This document shows positions 60,185 to 64,000 of a stretch of 64,000 nt of DNA, piece by piece. Within the stretch, counting starts at the first letter, position 1. Each line of letters starts with the position of its first letter. This DNA comes from Bacteroidetes bacterium UBA2475 (GTDB lineage Bacteria; Bacteroidota; Bacteroidia; B-17B0; Aurantibacillaceae): the NCBI GenBank assembly GCA_002342065.1, contig DDPF01000018.1, positions 1-64,000 of the forward strand, read 5' to 3'. A model generated the notes under the pieces. That model ran no database searches. It saw only the letters and a program-made list of their open reading frames with translations, and was not told the DNA's origin. A program made the position numbers and the translations under genes.

Positions 60185-62464
60185 ATGAAAGCAAAAAAAA
60201 CGATAAGCTTATTTATTTTACTGTGTCTTAATGCATTGAGCATTACTTCACAAAACGTTTTGCATTATGTATCAGACAATATTTGTCTTGATGACTTAAT
60301 TAATGTTAACACCGGTTTAATTACGCATGTAAAAAATTTAGTTGTTGAAGATCTAAATAATGCAGGAAACAAAGAAGTGATTGTTACTGATGAGCTTAAT
60401 AACCTCATTAAGATCTACAGTTTTAGCGCAACTACAGGTTCATTTACATTTCAAAATTCAATAAACGTGGCTAATAATGGTGGCTTTGGTGCGGGCATGG
60501 GTAAATTTCAAGCAGTTGCAGCCGGCAATTTTACGAATGACCAACTAATGGATATTGTTTTTACAACTTCCGATTCTATTTTCATATACAAACATAATGC
60601 GGCTTCTAATTTTGCATTTAGTCTATTGAGTGCAGCTAACATTCCATCTGCTTTTAAAGGGCAGGACCACTATTTAAAAGTTGACAATATAGATAATACA
60701 GGCAATGATGAATTTTATTTTTTAAGTTCTAACTTTCCTTCATTCCCCGGAATCACTGTAATGCCATTTTTAAATGTTGCCGGAAATTTTAGTCCTGCGG
60801 TTTCAAGTGTTGTTTTTAAAAGCGCCGGAAGTTTAATTGGTCAATCAATGGATATTTGCATTGGCGATATTAAGGGAGATAATGATGGCTTAAAAGATCT
60901 TATGATCACTTATTCCGCTGTTAAAGATTCTGTTTTTTTTCTAGATAATAATTCTATCGCTAATTCTATTTTACTAAATACTTTAGGCGTACGAATAGTA
61001 CCAACCTTAAGCTTTACACCTGATTTTGCAATTTCAAGTTCGGAAGTAGTAGATCTTAACAGTGATAACAAATTAGATTTTATTTTCTATGGTAGTACAA
61101 ATTTGGCCGGTAATAAGATAGCTATCTATGCTGGAACTAATAGCTTTACCTTAAATACCCATATTGATATTCCTATTGTTGGTTTTGATATACACGACTT
61201 TAAATTTGAAGATATTAATAATGATAATAAGCGTGATTTTGTTGGCGTAGGCAAATATTCCGCCACCACATTTTCAGGTTTATTAATATATCCCGGTAAT
61301 GAAAATGCTACAAGTTATTTAAATCAATCCATCGGCATTACTTTTACAAATAATATAATGAGCCCTGATGAAATACAATTAAGCGATGTTGATAATAATG
61401 GACTAAATGATATAATTATAAAGCCATGGAAAGGAAATAGTGACAGAACTTATATGATCCCTAACTTTTCGTACAAGGTTACTTCCAGTGCAACTCCTTC
61501 GGCTATTTGCGGAGCATTTCCTGCAACCATAGCAGCTTCTATTAGCGCTACGGTTCCAACAAATTACAATTGGGAATACGCAAGTCCCACAGGTACATTT
61601 TCATCAATACCGCCAACAACTTCTTCTTTTACAACCACTACACCCGGTTTTTATAAAGCATATGTTGATTTTAATATGTACAACCCAAATAATACTTGCA
61701 CATTAGTTTCCGATACTTTGGAAATTATATCTAATGCGCCTGTAATTAATGTTTCAACTCAAAACACAACTGTTTGTTATGGCGATCCTGCAACCAGTAT
61801 CGCTTCGGGTGCGGCAACCTATACGTGGGTCTCCCCTTCCGCTTCACCAATATTTTTTGGACCAACGTTTTCCATCCAGGTGGTCTCATCTACCGTTTAT
61901 ACCGTTACAGGTCAACTCACTAACGGTTGCAAAGGAACAAATACAGTAAGTTTTAATTTATATCCGCTGAACACTGATGTAATTAGTACTTCTAAAAATC
62001 CGGCCTGCGTTGGCGATGCAGTTTCTTTAAGTATGGCAAGTGCATCAACTTTTACCTGGAGTAACGGCAGTAATAATGCAGTTGCAACCGTTACACCAAT
62101 TGCTGTAAGTATTTATTCACTAGTATTTACAGATGCAAACGGTTGCAGTTCAGAAAAAAGTGTAACAATAGATATTGATCCAAGATGTAATCCAAAAGTT
62201 TACAACGGCATTACTGTGAATGGTGATGGTAATAACGAATTTTTTGAAATAGAGAATATTGAAAAATTCAAAAACAACTCGGTGAAAATTTATAACCGTT
62301 GGGGTAAAGAAATATTTACTGTAAACAATTATGATAATAAAACCAATTACTGGCCAACACCTGAACATTTAAAAACACTTATACCATCAACCTACTTTTA
62401 CGTGATAAATTATGGAGAAGGTGTTGAAATGGAAAAAGGTTGGGTTGAATTAATGACAAATTGA
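60185..62464 (+). CDS. large FG-GAP/Ig-like adhesin with type B T9SS C-terminal domain
   Basis: A 759-residue exported protein. Signal peptide ending SITSQ; FG-GAP-like beta-propeller repeats over 40-430 (VEDLNNAGNKEVIVTDEL, VDLNSDNKLDFIFYGS, EDINNDNKRDFVGVGK, SDVDNNGLNDIIIKPW); Ig/PKD-like domains over 430-670 (VCYGDPATSIASGAATYTWV, PACVGDAVSLSMASASTFTW); type B sorting domain from about 675 (PKVYNGITVNGDGNNEFFEI, SVKIYNRWGKEIFT, STYFYVINYGEG, KGWVELMTN). It overlaps the PorP/SprF gene start by one base (TGATG), direct evidence of coupling with its secretion partner. Confidence 0.88.
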   Translation: MKAKKTISLFILLCLNALSITSQNVLHYVSDNICLDDLINVNTGLITHVKNLVVEDLNNAGNKEVIVTDELNNLIKIYSFSATTGSFTFQNSINVANNGGFGAGMGKFQAVAAGNFTNDQLMDIVFTTSDSIFIYKHNAASNFAFSLLSAANIPSAFKGQDHYLKVDNIDNTGNDEFYFLSSNFPSFPGITVMPFLNVAGNFSPAVSSVVFKSAGSLIGQSMDICIGDIKGDNDGLKDLMITYSAVKDSVFFLDNNSIANSILLNTLGVRIVPTLSFTPDFAISSSEVVDLNSDNKLDFIFYGSTNLAGNKIAIYAGTNSFTLNTHIDIPIVGFDIHDFKFEDINNDNKRDFVGVGKYSATTFSGLLIYPGNENATSYLNQSIGITFTNNIMSPDEIQLSDVDNNGLNDIIIKPWKGNSDRTYMIPNFSYKVTSSATPSAICGAFPATIAASISATVPTNYNWEYASPTGTFSSIPPTTSSFTTTTPGFYKAYVDFNMYNPNNTCTLVSDTLEIISNAPVINVSTQNTTVCYGDPATSIASGAATYTWVSPSASPIFFGPTFSIQVVSSTVYTVTGQLTNGCKGTNTVSFNLYPLNTDVISTSKNPACVGDAVSLSMASASTFTWSNGSNNAVATVTPIAVSIYSLVFTDANGCSSEKSVTIDIDPRCNPKVYNGITVNGDGNNEFFEIENIEKFKNNSVKIYNRWGKEIFTVNNYDNKTNYWPTPEHLKTLIPSTYFYVINYGEGVEMEKGWVELMTN

Positions 62465-63414
62465 TGAAAATGAAAAAACAGATATTACTACTATTTAGTT
62501 TTGTATTTGCGTTGGCAGCTAACGCACAACAAGATCCGCAATACAATCTTTACCAGTTCAATCAAATGGTAATTAACCCTGCCTATGCCGGTGCAAGAGA
62601 CGGCCTATCGGTTGTGGCTTCGGTAAGGAACCAATGGGCTGGCTTTAAAGGAGCTCCAAAAACATCATGTTTGAGCTTACATGGCCCTGTTCTAAACAAG
62701 AACCTTGGTGTTGGCTTAACTGTAATTAGCGATGTAATGGGCCCTCGTAATATGGTTGGTGTATACGGGAATGTAGCCTACATATTAAAACTTAACTCTA
62801 ACTGGAAATTATCTTTTGGAGTTAACGCAGGATATAACCGTTTTCAGTTTGACTTTAATGAGATCCGTTTTAAAACTACAGAGAATAGTACTTACATTCT
62901 GCAAAACCAGTCGTACAATGCTTTAGATATTAATGCCGGATTTTACTTAAGATCAAATACTTTTTTTGTTGGCCTTAGCGCAACTCACATTCAAAATAAC
63001 AGTTTGTATGATTATGAGATAGCGGTTGATACAACAGGTGGAAAGACTGGATCGTACAATGTAAGTTACAGGTTAAGAACACACACCATGTTCACCATTG
63101 GTAAATCTTTTAAAATTAACGATAACTTAATTTTTGCACCCACCATTATGACCCGACGCATTGGTACCCATGGAAGTGGTGACCTGAACCTGAATTTTTT
63201 CATTAACAATAAATTATGGGTTGGCCTTTTTATGAGAGGTGGATATGGTCCGGGCTTTTTATTTCAATACTATATCTCTAACAAATTTAGGGTAGCATAT
63301 TCTTACGATTCAGGATTAAAAGATGCAAGAAAGTTAGGCGCTAGTCATGAGGTAATGATAGGCTTTGATTTTTCAGGCACTAAAGCAAAAATGTTAAACC
63401 CAAGATTTTTATAG
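62464..63414 (+). CDS. PorP/SprF family type IX secretion membrane protein (adhesin partner)
   Basis: A 316-residue outer-membrane barrel from ATG 62464 (TGATG overlap). Signal peptide ending LAANAQ; hallmark QDPQYNLYQFNQMVINPAYA then GARDGLSVVASVRNQWAGFKG; final strands FRVAYSYDSGLKDARKLGASHEVMIGFDF. In Flavobacterium SprF is encoded directly after the adhesin SprB and needed for its secretion; here the partner follows a type B adhesin in the same way. Distinct from the copy at 13577-14524. Confidence 0.92.
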   Translation: MKMKKQILLLFSFVFALAANAQQDPQYNLYQFNQMVINPAYAGARDGLSVVASVRNQWAGFKGAPKTSCLSLHGPVLNKNLGVGLTVISDVMGPRNMVGVYGNVAYILKLNSNWKLSFGVNAGYNRFQFDFNEIRFKTTENSTYILQNQSYNALDINAGFYLRSNTFFVGLSATHIQNNSLYDYEIAVDTTGGKTGSYNVSYRLRTHTMFTIGKSFKINDNLIFAPTIMTRRIGTHGSGDLNLNFFINNKLWVGLFMRGGYGPGFLFQYYISNKFRVAYSYDSGLKDARKLGASHEVMIGFDFSGTKAKMLNPRFL

Positions 63415-63420
63415 TACTAT

Positions 63421-64000
63421 ATGTTAAAGAAAACTATTTACCTTCTCCTTTTTGTTCTGTTCATAACACCTTTGTTTTCACAAATAAATAAAGGCGATAA
63501 ATATTATAATAAATATCAGTTCATTAAGGCTATTTCTTATTATAAAAAAGCGACAAAAGCACCTTCGCCAATAAAGCAGCAGGCTTATATTAAATTGGCC
63601 GACAGCTATAAAAAAATAAACGACTACACTAATGCCGAATTGTCTTACCGCAACGCTTTAGCTATTAGCTCTGATGTTCCGGCCGAAGTACATTACAATT
63701 ACGCGCAGGTATTAAAAACAAATAACAAATATCAGGAAGCGGTTGAGCAATATACCAGTTACATTAAGCTAAGTCCTAATGATGCTAATGCAAAGAATGC
63801 CATTAAGTTTTGTAAAGAAATAAAATATTACAATTCAAAACCAATTGAATATGAAGTAAAGAATATTGAAAAAATAAATTCATCAAAATCAGAGTTCTCT
63901 CCGTTCATCATTAACAATAAATTAATGTTCGTGGCAGAAAGAGAATCTTTTAATTTTGTGGATTACACCGTTAACGATTATAACGGCGAACCATATCTTA
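63421..64000 (+). CDS. PorE-like TPR/PD40 OmpA-family protein, N-terminal part
   Basis: An open frame from ATG 63421, 6 bp after the SprF-like gene, that runs to the window end with no stop (193 residues seen). Signal peptide MLKKTIYLLLFVLFITPLFSQ; TPR helices (GDKYYNKYQFIKAISYYKKA, QAYIKLADSYKKINDYTNAE, HYNYAQVLKTNNKYQEAVEQ); then the start of a PD40 propeller (NSSKSEFSPFIINNKLMFVA). This order is that of PorE/OmpA-family proteins that bind peptidoglycan and link PorP to the cell wall. The OmpA domain would lie beyond the window. Confidence 0.8.
   Translation, partial: MLKKTIYLLLFVLFITPLFSQINKGDKYYNKYQFIKAISYYKKATKAPSPIKQQAYIKLADSYKKINDYTNAELSYRNALAISSDVPAEVHYNYAQVLKTNNKYQEAVEQYTSYIKLSPNDANAKNAIKFCKEIKYYNSKPIEYEVKNIEKINSSKSEFSPFIINNKLMFVAERESFNFVDYTVNDYNGEPYL

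Overview
The window is a piece of chromosome from a member of the Bacteroidota. The evidence is an AT-rich genome, core type IX secretion genes (PorU, PorV, GldJ, PorP/SprF), cargo proteins with T9SS sorting domains, the long IspG form, GWxTD and GH92 proteins, a LytS/LytR-type pair, and repeated use of the Bacteroidota -7 promoter element TAnnTTTG just upstream of genes. A flavobacterial or related lineage is likely, but the genus cannot be fixed from the sequence alone. No prophage, insertion sequence, CRISPR array or rRNA was seen. One tRNA gene (Ser, UGA) is present.

Layout. 1-2.8 kb: a transporter-like tail, a small lipoprotein, a secreted thioredoxin-like T9SS cargo, a membrane protein with a truncated phosphatase-type linker, and a DinB-like protein. 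2.9-6.6 kb: a four-gene minus-strand unit in which a TonB-dependent receptor and a lipoprotein are bracketed by two paralogous small His/Cys-rich proteins, probably for metal uptake. 6.7-6.9 kb: two dispersed palindromic repeats. 7.2-11.8 kb: yidC, a dicarboxylate/glutamate symporter and murF. 11.9-19.9 kb: T9SS and gliding genes (gldJ and sprF-like on minus, porU and porV on plus). 20-24 kb: oligopeptide-binding lipoprotein, low-molecular-weight phosphatase, a small outer-membrane barrel and a deoxyhypusine-synthase-like enzyme.

24-32.6 kb is the most distinctive part. A translationally coupled carotenoid operon (crtI, crtB, a small exported protein, crtZ, a fused lycopene cyclase, a GT1 glycosyltransferase) lies next to a second operon that encodes a eukaryotic-like 6-pyruvoyl-tetrahydropterin synthase, GTP cyclohydrolase I, a DUF2452-like protein and a MerR regulator with the Wx9EH and His signature of CarH/LitR B12 photoreceptors. 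A divergent SRPBCC gene shares the pterin promoter region. Copies of a TTGTYNAA-like element occur at both promoter regions and in the 546-bp gap between the operons, which suggests one light- and B12-controlled regulon making glycosylated carotenoids and reduced pterins.

32.6-45.5 kb: ispG (isoprenoid precursors, which also feed the carotenoids), a GH92 mannosidase with a FucP-type sugar transporter, an rRNA-methyltransferase-like enzyme, a LytS/LytTR two-component pair and an FG-GAP/UnbV cargo protein. 45.5-55.8 kb: lipoprotein, a repeat-rich gap, tRNA-Ser, GWxTD protein, GT2, sodium symporter, recR, a TPR protein with the same truncated phosphatase linker, and clpB. 55.9-64 kb: a tightly packed surface-protein operon with two paralogous tail-fibre-like proteins, two type-B T9SS cargo proteins, a PorP/SprF partner and the start of a PorE-like TPR/PD40 protein cut by the window end.
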